DNA of 64,000 bases from positions 124,001 through 188,000 of the forward strand of contig NZ_CAMLHC010000002.1 of the NCBI RefSeq assembly GCF_946479755.1. The letters are read 5' to 3'. Position 1 is the stretch's first letter; each line of letters begins with the position of its first letter. This document shows, in pieces, positions 1 to 7,696 of the stretch. The notes beneath the pieces are model-generated. The model saw only the letters and a list, made by a program, of their open reading frames with translations, was not told the DNA's origin and did not search any database. This stretch comes from an uncultured Chitinophaga sp. (GTDB lineage Bacteria; Bacteroidota; Bacteroidia; Chitinophagales; Chitinophagaceae). The position numbers and the translations under genes are program-made.

Positions 1-40
1 TACACACCTCTTTGAAGAGCCATGAGAAATGCAAAATTAG

Positions 41-72
41 AAAACCCGCAGCGAAAGCTCCGGGTTTTTTTT
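41..72 (+). terminator. Intrinsic terminator of an upstream gene
   Basis: AAAACCCG pairs with CGGGTTTT around an inner AGC-GAAA-GCT hairpin with a GNRA tetraloop, leaving one C-C mismatch. A T8 run follows on the + strand. It most likely ends a rightward gene lying before the window. It could also help stop the leftward cyclase transcript. Confidence 0.8.
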
Positions 73-175
73 GTCGCCCGAAGCCTCCGCCCCGGTTACA
101 TTGGTATCCAGGCAGTTTTATGCCTGACCTTGTTCAAAATCATTGTTGCCGCCTGGTATTTATTTCCATCCTCGC

Positions 176-1066
176 CTACCTCCTGGCCAGTTTCGCCATG
201 GCCCTTACCGGGAACGTCCCTACGCCTTTGAATTTCGGCGGTACGGCGCTGAACGTAAAACCGTCTTCCGGCAGCAGTTCCAGGTGGCAGAGGTGCTCTA
301 CGATGAGGATCTCGGCGCCCAGCAGCGTGGTATGCACCGGTCTGCTCCGGCCCTGTGTGTTGTCGATGTTATGGGAGTCTATGCCTACCAGCTTCACGTC
401 ACAGTCGCGCAGGTATTCGGCGGCGTCTGCGGTAAGGTAAGGATGGTTTTCGTAGTAGGCAGGCGTGTTCCAGTGGGCGGCCCAGCCGGTATGTACCAGT
501 ACGGCGCGGTTGCGTATCTCGTAGTGGCGCAGCCGGTCGGCCGTCACGGCCAGGCCGTCCTGGAAAGGCGCCCGGATCACGATGGCGTCCAGGTCGGCGA
601 ACCGTTCCAGCGGCATTTCCGACAGGTCTTTCCCGTCGGCATAGCGATGGAAGGGGCAGTCGATATACGTACCGGTGTTGGATACCATCTCTATTTTCCC
701 GATCTGGAAAGTAGTATCGCCGTCATAGAGGGCGGCGGAGTCCTCCCGGCTGAGGAAGTCACAGATCACCGGCGCGGGCAGTCCTTTATAGGTGACCAGC
801 CCGTTTTCGATGGTGTGGCTCAGGTCTATGAGATAGCTGGTGCCGCCGGTGCTGACCGGTTTTCGTTTATGCGGTTCAGTAAGGATCTCTTTGTTGAGGA
901 TATGTGTTTCGCCTACCATTAGCAGGCGCATGTCCGCCACGATGTAATCAGCCAGTTCTTTGTCGGAGATGTCGTCGCCGGCGATATCGAGCCGGAAATC
1001 TTCTCCTTTGATGCCGCCGCCGTTGGTGAAGCGGATGTCAAAATCAAATTTTACTCTTTTGTTCAT
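176..1066 (-). CDS. Cyclase-family (kynurenine formamidase-like) protein with N-terminal extension
   Basis: A 296-aa protein. Residues about 75-296 are a cyclase-family domain (DUF/PF04199 type, the fold of arylformamidase KynB). The conserved core reads SNTGTYIDCPFHRYADG, where metal-binding members have HxGTHxDxPxH: the Asp and last His are present, but the first two His are replaced by Asn and Tyr. Later conserved blocks (VGIDSHNID, then a His and a Glu in VHTTLL...VEHL) are kept. The first 75 residues are an extra domain, beginning MNKRVKFDFDIRF, that I do not recognise. The ATG at 1066 was chosen; the upstream in-frame extension overlaps the divergent gene. Activity is uncertain because of the altered metal site. 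Confidence 0.75.
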   Translation of the reverse strand: MNKRVKFDFDIRFTNGGGIKGEDFRLDIAGDDISDKELADYIVADMRLLMVGETHILNKEILTEPHKRKPVSTGGTSYLIDLSHTIENGLVTYKGLPAPVICDFLSREDSAALYDGDTTFQIGKIEMVSNTGTYIDCPFHRYADGKDLSEMPLERFADLDAIVIRAPFQDGLAVTADRLRHYEIRNRAVLVHTGWAAHWNTPAYYENHPYLTADAAEYLRDCDVKLVGIDSHNIDNTQGRSRPVHTTLLGAEILIVEHLCHLELLPEDGFTFSAVPPKFKGVGTFPVRAMAKLARR

Positions 1067-1118
1067 TGGTGATAATTTTCCCGTTTTGAGACGTTTATAA
1101 ATGTACGATATTAGCGCC

Positions 1119-2432
1119 ATGCTTAAAGAATTTCAGATCGTATCCGCTGAGCAGGCGATGAATCAACACCAGATACAGATAAAAGTCCTTGAAAGTGAAG
1201 AAGCTTTCATGGACATGATCGGAACAGATGGTTTTTTCTATGTGCATAAAGGCGATCTGCATTTGCAGGGCGATCTAATTCTTGATACAGACAAGCTCGA
1301 TAATATGCCGGATGGCCGGCCACCACTGGGATTTGCCGTGATCGGCAACCTCACCGTGGACGGCGGCGTCCTCAACGAAGTGGGCGACTACGGCGCTGTG
1401 CTGTACGTTGCCGGCAACCTCACCTGCCGCAACCTGATGATCGGCGGTGCCCCCACCCGCGTGGAGGGCGACGTCTGCGTGGAAGAGGTGATCATGCTGC
1501 ATTATAATCACGGCTGGATGCAGTGTGACGGCATCTTTTCCGCTCCCGTGATGATCGTGGAAGATTACCACCTGATGCCTTTCCGCAAGGAGATCAGCCG
1601 TTTTTATTATAATGACAACGACACTGAAAGCCCCGCGGCCAACGAATGTGTTGAATCAGAAGGCAGCGACCCCGTGATCTCTGAAAACCTGCGTGCGCTG
1701 CTCAACAACCCGCTGACGACTGACTTTGAAGAGATCCGCCGCGACCTTGCGGCAGGGGAGAGCGTGCTGCAGCCACAGGAAAGGACACTTGAATACTGGC
1801 GCAATAAAGTACGCCGCAACTACCGCGATCTGAAGCGCGTGCCCCTTGAAATGCGTACTGCCAACCTCTGTCAGGAAGCAATGGCTTACAGCATTTTCGC
1901 GCTGGAATATTTCCCGCCAGGCATCATTACACCGGAACTGGCCATAGCCGCCGCAACAAAAGACGGCAAAGCCCTGCGTCACCTGCCGGCAGAAATGATC
2001 ACCCGGGAGCTGTGTTACCTCGCGGCCAAACACGGCGCTATCCTCCGTCATGATATCCCTGAGCGGTTCTATGAGCATGCGCTGCTGTGCACCGTGATCA
2101 AAGAAAACGACTGGCAGATGGAACACGTGCCCATCGTATTTATCACGGAAGACATGCTGGTGCTGTATGTCAAAGCCGGCCGCGGTGCGTGGCTGGACAG
2201 GTACTGCCAGCAGGCCGGCGTGTCTAAACAGAAAGTGCTGGAGCGCGTGATGGCCGAGGATATCAAATACCTGGAGAATATTTTCAACTGGCATCTCTCT
2301 GCCACTACCTATGCGTATGCACGTCAGCGTTACGACAAGCCGGAATATGCAGAACCCTGGAAAAATTTCAATGAACGCTTCGCCCGGAAAATAGGACGAC
2401 TGAATGTCAGCCCTTCTAATCCATCGTCATGA
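1119..2432 (+). CDS. Unknown protein, beta-helix-like N-terminus plus DUF4116-like repeats
   Basis: About 437 aa from the ATG at 1119; a later ATG at 1158 is also possible. No signal peptide. Residues about 35-150 show short repeating turns (GDLHLQGDLIL, GNLTVDGG, GNLTCRNLMIGG), suggesting a beta-helix of the polymer-forming or bactofilin kind. Residues about 240-400 contain repeats such as CQEAMAYSIFALEYFP and CYLAAKHGAILRHIPE-like units, resembling DUF4116. It is divergent from the cyclase gene by 52 bp, and its last 17 bp overlap the end of the convergent dehydrogenase gene. Function unknown. Confidence 0.6.
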   Translation: MLKEFQIVSAEQAMNQHQIQIKVLESEEAFMDMIGTDGFFYVHKGDLHLQGDLILDTDKLDNMPDGRPPLGFAVIGNLTVDGGVLNEVGDYGAVLYVAGNLTCRNLMIGGAPTRVEGDVCVEEVIMLHYNHGWMQCDGIFSAPVMIVEDYHLMPFRKEISRFYYNDNDTESPAANECVESEGSDPVISENLRALLNNPLTTDFEEIRRDLAAGESVLQPQERTLEYWRNKVRRNYRDLKRVPLEMRTANLCQEAMAYSIFALEYFPPGIITPELAIAAATKDGKALRHLPAEMITRELCYLAAKHGAILRHDIPERFYEHALLCTVIKENDWQMEHVPIVFITEDMLVLYVKAGRGAWLDRYCQQAGVSKQKVLERVMAEDIKYLENIFNWHLSATTYAYARQRYDKPEYAEPWKNFNERFARKIGRLNVSPSNPSS

Positions 2433-3417
2433 CCAGCTTACGGCCGTAGGTCTGGTTGTTTTCCATCATGATATGCGCCTGTTGCACGGTATCGGCGCTG
2501 AAGCGGCCTACCACCTGCACGGCAGGCGGCGTGATCACGCCTGCATCGAGCAGTGCGGCCAGTTCCCGCAGGTTTTGTCCGTACCACGACAGCTGGTTGG
2601 CCACCGCATACGCATAATTGGAAATGTTGAGCACCCGGGCGCCTTTGTCAAATAGCAGCTCCCGTGTACGCGCCGTTCCCAGGAAAGTGATGTCTGCATA
2701 ACTTTTGTTCAGCCCCAGTACTTCCGCCGCTGTTTCGGATATTTTTCCTCCTACCGTATCAATTACCCAGTCAAAATATTGCTGCCCGGTGACGGCCAGC
2801 AGCCTTTGCGCGAGGTCGGCGCTGCGATAGTCCAGTACCTGGCCGGCCGGCAGCCCCAGTGCTTTCAGCGCTGCGTGGCTTTGTTCGCTGCCGGCGGTGG
2901 TGAACAACTGGTGTATGCCGTGTGCTTTCAGCAGTTTGACCAGGAAGCAGCCTACCGCGCCGGCGCCGCCGGTGAGGAAAAGCAGGTCTTCCTGCCGGGC
3001 GTGCATACGCCGAAAGGTCTGAAAGGCGGTCAGTCCGGCCGAAGGGATGGCCGTGGCAACAGAAAATGGCAATGCTGCCGGTAATAGTGTCACCATCTGG
3101 TGATGGAGTGCGATGTGCGTGGCATAGGTGCCGTTGGAGCCTTTGCTGCCGGCGGCGGCGATCACTTTATCACCCGGCGCAAACCCTGCTGTCTGTGTGC
3201 CTGCGGCTACCACGATGCCGGCCAGTTCCCTGCCCAGCACGGGGGAGTGCATATGTTGACTTTCGCGGCGTCCCTGCCGCATCTGGTAATCAATCGGGTT
3301 AAACGCGGTGGCTTTTATTTCAATCAGCAGTTCATTTTCCCCATAAGCCGGAACAGGTAGTTCTTTCTGCATGAATTGATCCGGCGCTCCGAATCCGTTT
3401 AATACAATTGCCTGCAT
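2416..3417 (-). CDS. Zinc-type alcohol dehydrogenase-like / quinone oxidoreductase family protein
   Basis: A 333-aa medium-chain dehydrogenase/reductase. The N-terminal GroES-like domain contains TAFNPIDYQMRQGR and the family-typical LGRELAGIVVAAG. The Rossmann domain has the nucleotide-binding TGGAGAVGCFLVKLLK motif near residue 150. The structural-zinc cysteine cluster of true alcohol dehydrogenases is absent, as expected for the NADPH-dependent quinone reductase branch. It is divergent from the HxlR regulator, a frequent arrangement in which the regulator controls the reductase in response to electrophiles. Substrate is inferred only. Confidence 0.85.
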   Translation of the reverse strand: MQAIVLNGFGAPDQFMQKELPVPAYGENELLIEIKATAFNPIDYQMRQGRRESQHMHSPVLGRELAGIVVAAGTQTAGFAPGDKVIAAAGSKGSNGTYATHIALHHQMVTLLPAALPFSVATAIPSAGLTAFQTFRRMHARQEDLLFLTGGAGAVGCFLVKLLKAHGIHQLFTTAGSEQSHAALKALGLPAGQVLDYRSADLAQRLLAVTGQQYFDWVIDTVGGKISETAAEVLGLNKSYADITFLGTARTRELLFDKGARVLNISNYAYAVANQLSWYGQNLRELAALLDAGVITPPAVQVVGRFSADTVQQAHIMMENNQTYGRKLVMTMD

Positions 3418-3484
3418 GTACGTAATTTTGGGTAAAACTAACGAGCGGGGCTAGGGTGACCAATAACCGTGATAATTGGGAGTT

Positions 3485-3502
3485 ACTCACAAAAAAATGA
3501 GT
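3485..3502. promoter_or_regulatory. Candidate HxlR operator (inverted repeat)
   Basis: ACTCA and TGAGT are separated by eight A-rich bases just upstream of the regulator ATG at 3508, in the region shared with the divergent dehydrogenase. The position suits autorepression. The arms are short, so this is tentative. Confidence 0.3.
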
Positions 3503-3507
3503 GGTAT

Positions 3508-3846
3508 ATGATCAAGGAAACATCGTCGAACGCGTTTAACCGGAAATTTCTGCACAGCGTATGCCGTATCAATGGGGCGTTGGAAACGATCGCCGGCCGC
3601 TGGAAAGCGCTAATGCTGATTCATATTGCAGAGGGGAAGAACCGTTTCAGTTTGTTGAAACAGGTGCTGCCGACGGTGTCCGACCAGGTGCTGGGGCGGC
3701 AGTTGCGGGAGCTGGAGGCCGACGGGCTGATTGGCAAGACCGTTATTGCCGGGGTGCCGGTGCGGGTGGATTATCATCTTACCGATAAAGGGACCGCTAT
3801 TTTACCGATCCTGGATGCGCTGGCGGAGTGGCATGACAAGCGGTAG
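3508..3846 (+). CDS. HxlR-family transcriptional regulator
   Basis: 112 aa from the ATG at 3508; an in-frame extension to 3469 lies before the family's conserved start. Typical HxlR pattern: a Cys near the N-terminus (SVCRINGALETIAGRWKALMLIHI), then a winged helix with RFSLLKQVLPTVSDQVLGRQLRELEADGLI and a wing ending in YHLTDKGTAI. HxlR proteins often sense quinones, aldehydes or disulfide stress through this Cys. It is divergent from the quinone-reductase-like gene and probably controls it. It is nearly contiguous (5 bp) with the convergent Crp/Fnr gene. Confidence 0.9.
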   Translation: MIKETSSNAFNRKFLHSVCRINGALETIAGRWKALMLIHIAEGKNRFSLLKQVLPTVSDQVLGRQLRELEADGLIGKTVIAGVPVRVDYHLTDKGTAILPILDALAEWHDKR

Positions 3847-3851
3847 GGCCG

Positions 3852-4529
3852 TCACGAGGCGGCTGTCAGCAGTTGTTGTAGTTTTTTCTCCTGCAGGATG
3901 GTGATGGATTTTCCTTCCGCTTCGATGAGCCGCTGCTGTACGAAGTCCTGCAGCATGCGGTAGATGGTTTCATAGGTGGTGCCTGCGAGGGAGGCGAGGT
4001 CCTGCCGGTTGATCGTAAATTGTTTGTGCCCATATACCCGGCTTATTTCCAGCAGTGCGTCTGCCAGCCTGCTTTTCACGTCCATGTGCACGAGGTTGCG
4101 CATTTTCTTTTCCGCTTCCTGTAATTCTGCTGCATAAAACTGCATGAGCCGGTAGGTGAGGGCAGGGTTCACTTTAAGCGAAGCTTCAAAAAACGCGTTG
4201 TCCACATAGCAGCAGGTGCCGTCTTCCAGGGCCGTGGCCGATACGGGGTAGAGGCGCTGTTCGCTTCCAAAGCCACGGTGACCGAGGATGTCGCCTTTTT
4301 TTGCCAGCCGGATGATAAGTTCCTTGTCTGGCCCCCATTGTTTATGCACTTTCACCTTTCCGTCATATAAAAAATAGATACCGGTGGCCGGATCGCCTTC
4401 GCGGAACAGTATTTCTCCTTTTTTAAACGGCTGATGCTGCCGGTGGGAAGCCACGGCAGCCAACCATTCCGGGATCGCATGCTGGCATAAAAAACATGTC
4501 TTCAGATCGCAGGCCCTGTTTTTCTTCAT
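3852..4529 (-). CDS. Crp/Fnr-family regulator with Cys-rich N-terminus
   Basis: 225 aa. The N-terminus carries a C-x4-C-x2-C cluster (residues about 7-15), followed by a cyclic-nucleotide-binding-like barrel (KGEILFREGDPATGIYFLYDGKVKV), a dimer helix and a C-terminal Crp-type helix-turn-helix (INRQDLASLAGTTYETIYRMLQDF). A CC pair sits in the barrel near residue 105. This layout recalls FNR, where N-terminal Cys plus one internal Cys hold a 4Fe-4S cluster, although the spacing differs from E. coli FNR. It is divergent from the ClC gene across a perfect palindrome, which it may bind. Redox or oxygen sensing is inference. Confidence 0.88.
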   Translation of the reverse strand: MKKNRACDLKTCFLCQHAIPEWLAAVASHRQHQPFKKGEILFREGDPATGIYFLYDGKVKVHKQWGPDKELIIRLAKKGDILGHRGFGSEQRLYPVSATALEDGTCCYVDNAFFEASLKVNPALTYRLMQFYAAELQEAEKKMRNLVHMDVKSRLADALLEISRVYGHKQFTINRQDLASLAGTTYETIYRMLQDFVQQRLIEAEGKSITILQEKKLQQLLTAAS

Positions 4530-4579
4530 GGTTGCAATAGTAATACTTTTTCAATGTTTTTATAGAAAAAATGCTTATT

Positions 4580-4599
4580 AATATGATTTGAATCATATT
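4580..4599. promoter_or_regulatory. Perfect 20-bp palindrome, FNR/CRP-like operator
   Basis: AATATGATTtgAATCATATT has perfect 9-bp arms and contains TGAT-N4-ATCA, close to the FNR consensus TTGAT-N4-ATCAA. It lies between the divergent Crp/Fnr regulator (start 4529) and ClC (start 4641). A Bacteroidota -7-like TATTTTTG at 4596-4603 overlaps the right arm, so binding would be expected to repress the ClC promoter. Confidence 0.65.
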
Positions 4600-4640
4600 T
4601 TTGCGGTGTATTTGATTTTAAAGCATCATTTTTTCATTTC

Positions 4641-6437
4641 ATGGATCATATAAACAGGCCTGAAAAGGCCGGAAAAGTATCGAGAAGAGTATTTTATCTG
4701 AGCATGCAGGCTTTGCTCAACGCTATCCTGGTGGGCTTTGTGGCCAAGGGGCTGGTACTGCTGATAGACCTGATCACCAATCTGTCGTTTTACGGGGAGT
4801 TTTCCTTTGAAGAGCGGGGGCCTGCGGGGCATCACCTGGGGTGGCTGGTGATCCTGGTGCCCATCATCGGTAGTGTTATTGTGGGTATCATGGCGCGTTT
4901 TGGCAGCAAGGCGATCCGCGGGCATGGTATTCCGGAAGCGATGGAGAACATTATATTGAATGAAAGCCGGATACCGCCGGTGATCACCTTACTGAAGCCG
5001 TTGTCGGCGGCTATCTCCATTGGTACGGGCGGTCCTTTTGGCGCGGAAGGTCCGATTATCGCTACCGGTGGTGCTATGGGATCGTTTACCGGGCAGGTGA
5101 TCCATATTTCTTCCGCGGAGCGGAAAGTGCTGCTGGCGGCGGGTGCCTGCGCCGGTATGTCTGCCATCTTCGGCAGTCCGTTGGCGGCTATCCTGCTGGC
5201 GATAGAACTGCTGTTGTTTGAATTTTCCCCGCGTTCGGTGATCCCTGTGGCTTTGGCCTGTATTACCGGCGCCGGTATGCACCTGTTGCTTTTCGGGAGT
5301 GATCCGGTGTTTGCGATGCCGCCTATTCCCGCGGTGTCGGACATGGCGCTGGTGACTTATGTGCTGATGGGCGCGGCGATTGGCGTGGTAGCGGCGTTGG
5401 TGTCCCGTTCGGTGTACTGGGTGGAAGATATGTTTGAGCATCTGCCTTTCCACTGGATGTGGTGGCCGGCGATCGGTGCCGTAGCTGTGGGGGTGATCGG
5501 TTATTTTGCACCGCATACCATGGGGGTAGGGTATGATAATATCAAGACCTTGCTGACCGGCAATGTGCCGTTAATGCTGATGCTGTCCCTTTGTGTGCTG
5601 AAATACCTCTCATGGGTGATTTCGCTGGGCAGCGGTACTTCCGGCGGTACGCTGGCGCCGTTGTTCACTATCGGCGGTGCTTTCGGTGCGCTGATGGGCG
5701 TGGTGGTGCTGCAACTTTTCCCGGGCAGCGGCATCAACCTGGCTACGGCAGCGCTGATAGGGATGGCGGCCATGTTTGCCGGTGCATCGCGTGCGTTGCT
5801 GACGGCTATTGTATTTGCGCTGGAAACTACTGGTCAGCCACATGGGCTGCTGCCGTTGATCGGTGCCTGTACCACCGCTTATTTTGTCTCTTTCTTTATG
5901 ATGAAAGGATCTATCATGACCGAGAAGATCCGCCGCCGGGGCGTCCATGCGCCGGAGGAATATATCCCCGATGTGATGCAGCAGATCAATGCCGCCATGG
6001 TGGCGGTACAGCCGGAGATGATGATCAAAGACACCTTCACCGTGGCGCAGGTAAATATCCTGCTGGACAACCATACTTATTATCAGCGGCATCTGCTGGT
6101 GACCGATACGGACGGCCGCTTTACCGGTTACCTCGACCGGCAGCAGTTACTCACGGCTGATGAAAATACCGCGGCAGGGCAACTGGTGTCGCGCATGGCG
6201 CCTTTCCTGCTGCCTGGTGATGATATTAACATGGTGGCACAGATGCTGGAAAAATACCAGCTGAGCGTGCTGGCCGTCATAGAAGACAACCGGCTGAAAG
6301 GTATGGTGACGGCAGCAGCGATCATGCATACCTACAGCGAAAGGCAGCTGGCGTCTGCAAGGTATCATTCTGCTTTCTTCGGCAATACCCGCCTGTTGCG
6401 GTTGATGGCGCGCGGAAAACGCCTGCTGGTAAGATAA
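4641..6437 (+). CDS. ClC-family chloride channel/antiporter with C-terminal CBS domains
   Basis: 598-aa inner-membrane protein. The first 430 residues are strongly hydrophobic and carry the ClC selectivity motifs: GHGIPEAM (about residue 94), GTGGPFGAEGPI (about 130, with the gating Glu of the GxEGP motif) and GSGTSGGTLAPLFTIGGAFG (about 331). Residues about 450-590 form a pair of CBS domains, which usually bind adenine nucleotides and regulate gating. Whether it is a channel or a Cl-/H+ exchanger is not clear from sequence; the proton Glu position would need alignment. Probably controlled by the divergent Crp/Fnr regulator. Confidence 0.93.
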   Translation: MDHINRPEKAGKVSRRVFYLSMQALLNAILVGFVAKGLVLLIDLITNLSFYGEFSFEERGPAGHHLGWLVILVPIIGSVIVGIMARFGSKAIRGHGIPEAMENIILNESRIPPVITLLKPLSAAISIGTGGPFGAEGPIIATGGAMGSFTGQVIHISSAERKVLLAAGACAGMSAIFGSPLAAILLAIELLLFEFSPRSVIPVALACITGAGMHLLLFGSDPVFAMPPIPAVSDMALVTYVLMGAAIGVVAALVSRSVYWVEDMFEHLPFHWMWWPAIGAVAVGVIGYFAPHTMGVGYDNIKTLLTGNVPLMLMLSLCVLKYLSWVISLGSGTSGGTLAPLFTIGGAFGALMGVVVLQLFPGSGINLATAALIGMAAMFAGASRALLTAIVFALETTGQPHGLLPLIGACTTAYFVSFFMMKGSIMTEKIRRRGVHAPEEYIPDVMQQINAAMVAVQPEMMIKDTFTVAQVNILLDNHTYYQRHLLVTDTDGRFTGYLDRQQLLTADENTAAGQLVSRMAPFLLPGDDINMVAQMLEKYQLSVLAVIEDNRLKGMVTAAAIMHTYSERQLASARYHSAFFGNTRLLRLMARGKRLLVR

Positions 6438-6474
6438 CCGGCCGTCGCCCTTCATGTGCTGAAATACGGTACTT

Positions 6475-6760
6475 GTGCTCCTCAATATACTGGTAGATCC
6501 TGTCTTCAGCGACAGCGCTTCACCCATGCCGTTTACCGTGAAAGCCTTCCCCGGCAGCAACGCGTATACCGCCGCCGATATGTCCCCTATCGATGTGCTC
6601 GCAGACGAGGTGTTGCTAACGGCAACGCCTGCACGTCATTTTTCCGGTCGCGGTTTAAAAAGAGGCGGCAGCGAAAGGGCTGGCGGTCACCACGCCTATG
6701 ATAGGGGAACAGGTGATCGTGGGGGAGAGTTATCCACATCGGCAGTGGTGGCGTTTATAG
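6475..6760 (+). pseudogene. Decayed MBL-fold (UlaG / NAPE-PLD-like) hydrolase gene
   Basis: Three blocks of one protein family occur in order with their intervals missing. NILVDPVFSDSASPMPFTVK with FPGSNAYTAADMSPIDVL is the N-terminal part. TATPARHFSGRGLK is the mid-protein block. KGLAVTTPMIGEQVIVGE with YPHRQWWR is the C-terminus, in a shifted frame ending at TAG 6758-6760. The metal-binding HxHxDH region is gone. This fits two internal deletions plus a frameshift in a gene normally about three times longer. It overlaps the 3' end of the convergent methyltransferase gene by 6 bp. Confidence 0.7.
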
Positions 6761-7588
6761 ACTGAAAACAGCCATTTCTATAATTCCCTGTCCCGGCTGA
6801 TGAAAAACGCGGTTGGCGCCGGTGAATTTTTTTTCTGTCTCGCATAGCGGCTCCAGGTATACCAGCCGCCCGAAGCGCCCGATCATATCGCGGACCTGTT
6901 GCCGTGTGTTGAGATTGGCAGTCATATTGAGATGGGTTTCCATCACCTTCAGCACATTGCGGTGGTACACCAGGTAATTGTCCGGCACCTCCGTTACGGC
7001 CAGCGAAAAATCCAGGATGCCCAGATGGTGCTGCGGAGCGGTCGTCAACAGCTGCATGACCTGCACGCAGGCCTCGTTGCTGATATAATGAAGCACACCT
7101 TCCAAAATGACGATGGCCGGCTCTTCAGGCACATATCCCGCTTGTTTTAACATCGCTTCCAGCAAAACAATATCGGTCAGGTCACACCGCAAAAAATGCA
7201 GCGGTCCCGTTATATGTAATATTTCTTCATAGATTTTTTTCTTCTCTTCGATATAACCATTGTCTACCTCCAGTATGCGGCTGATGCGGCCGGGATAACG
7301 TTCCAGCAGGTAAAGCGACAGCGGGTCCAGCCCTGCGCCCAGGATCAGCACCTGTTGCACAGGATATTGTTCCATGCGGTACTGTATCACTTCCCGGATA
7401 GCCTGTTTGCGGTAGTGGATCATATCTGCCACCGGCGGGTAGGCGCGGGTGAGATCGCGGGAGAGGCGGCTGGTCTCACTGAAATCAATCGCGTTGACAT
7501 AGGCCTGTTCCAGTGGGCTGGTATATAGTCTGATAGCCTGTTCCAATACCAGCCTCGCCGTGGCGGGAACTTTTAACTTCTGGGTCAT
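6755..7588 (-). CDS. Class I SAM-dependent methyltransferase, LCMT/PPM1-like
   Basis: 277 aa. The SAM-binding motif I reads VLILGAGLDPLSLYL, followed by an acidic residue ending the second strand (RILEVDNGYIEEKKK). The region VILEGVLHYISNEA corresponds to the leucine carboxyl methyltransferase/TcmP branch, which commonly O-methylates carboxyl or hydroxyl groups of small molecules. No signal peptide or membrane segment. It is divergent from aconitase and shows no operon partner. Substrate unknown. Confidence 0.85.
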   Translation of the reverse strand: MTQKLKVPATARLVLEQAIRLYTSPLEQAYVNAIDFSETSRLSRDLTRAYPPVADMIHYRKQAIREVIQYRMEQYPVQQVLILGAGLDPLSLYLLERYPGRISRILEVDNGYIEEKKKIYEEILHITGPLHFLRCDLTDIVLLEAMLKQAGYVPEEPAIVILEGVLHYISNEACVQVMQLLTTAPQHHLGILDFSLAVTEVPDNYLVYHRNVLKVMETHLNMTANLNTRQQVRDMIGRFGRLVYLEPLCETEKKFTGANRVFHQPGQGIIEMAVFSL

Positions 7589-7696
7589 CAGAAATGGTTA
7601 TTTTTATTGAATATAAGGCTTACGTGCGCATTGAAGATGCAGTCAGAACAATTACAGAATATCATTGTTTCATTAGGAATGTCAACAATATAGCAT

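Noticed and set aside
143..922. Long + strand open frame (259 codons) opposite the cyclase gene
   Set aside because: It is the antisense shadow of a gene with clear family motifs and has low-complexity Val/Gly/Arg-rich composition with no recognisable motif.
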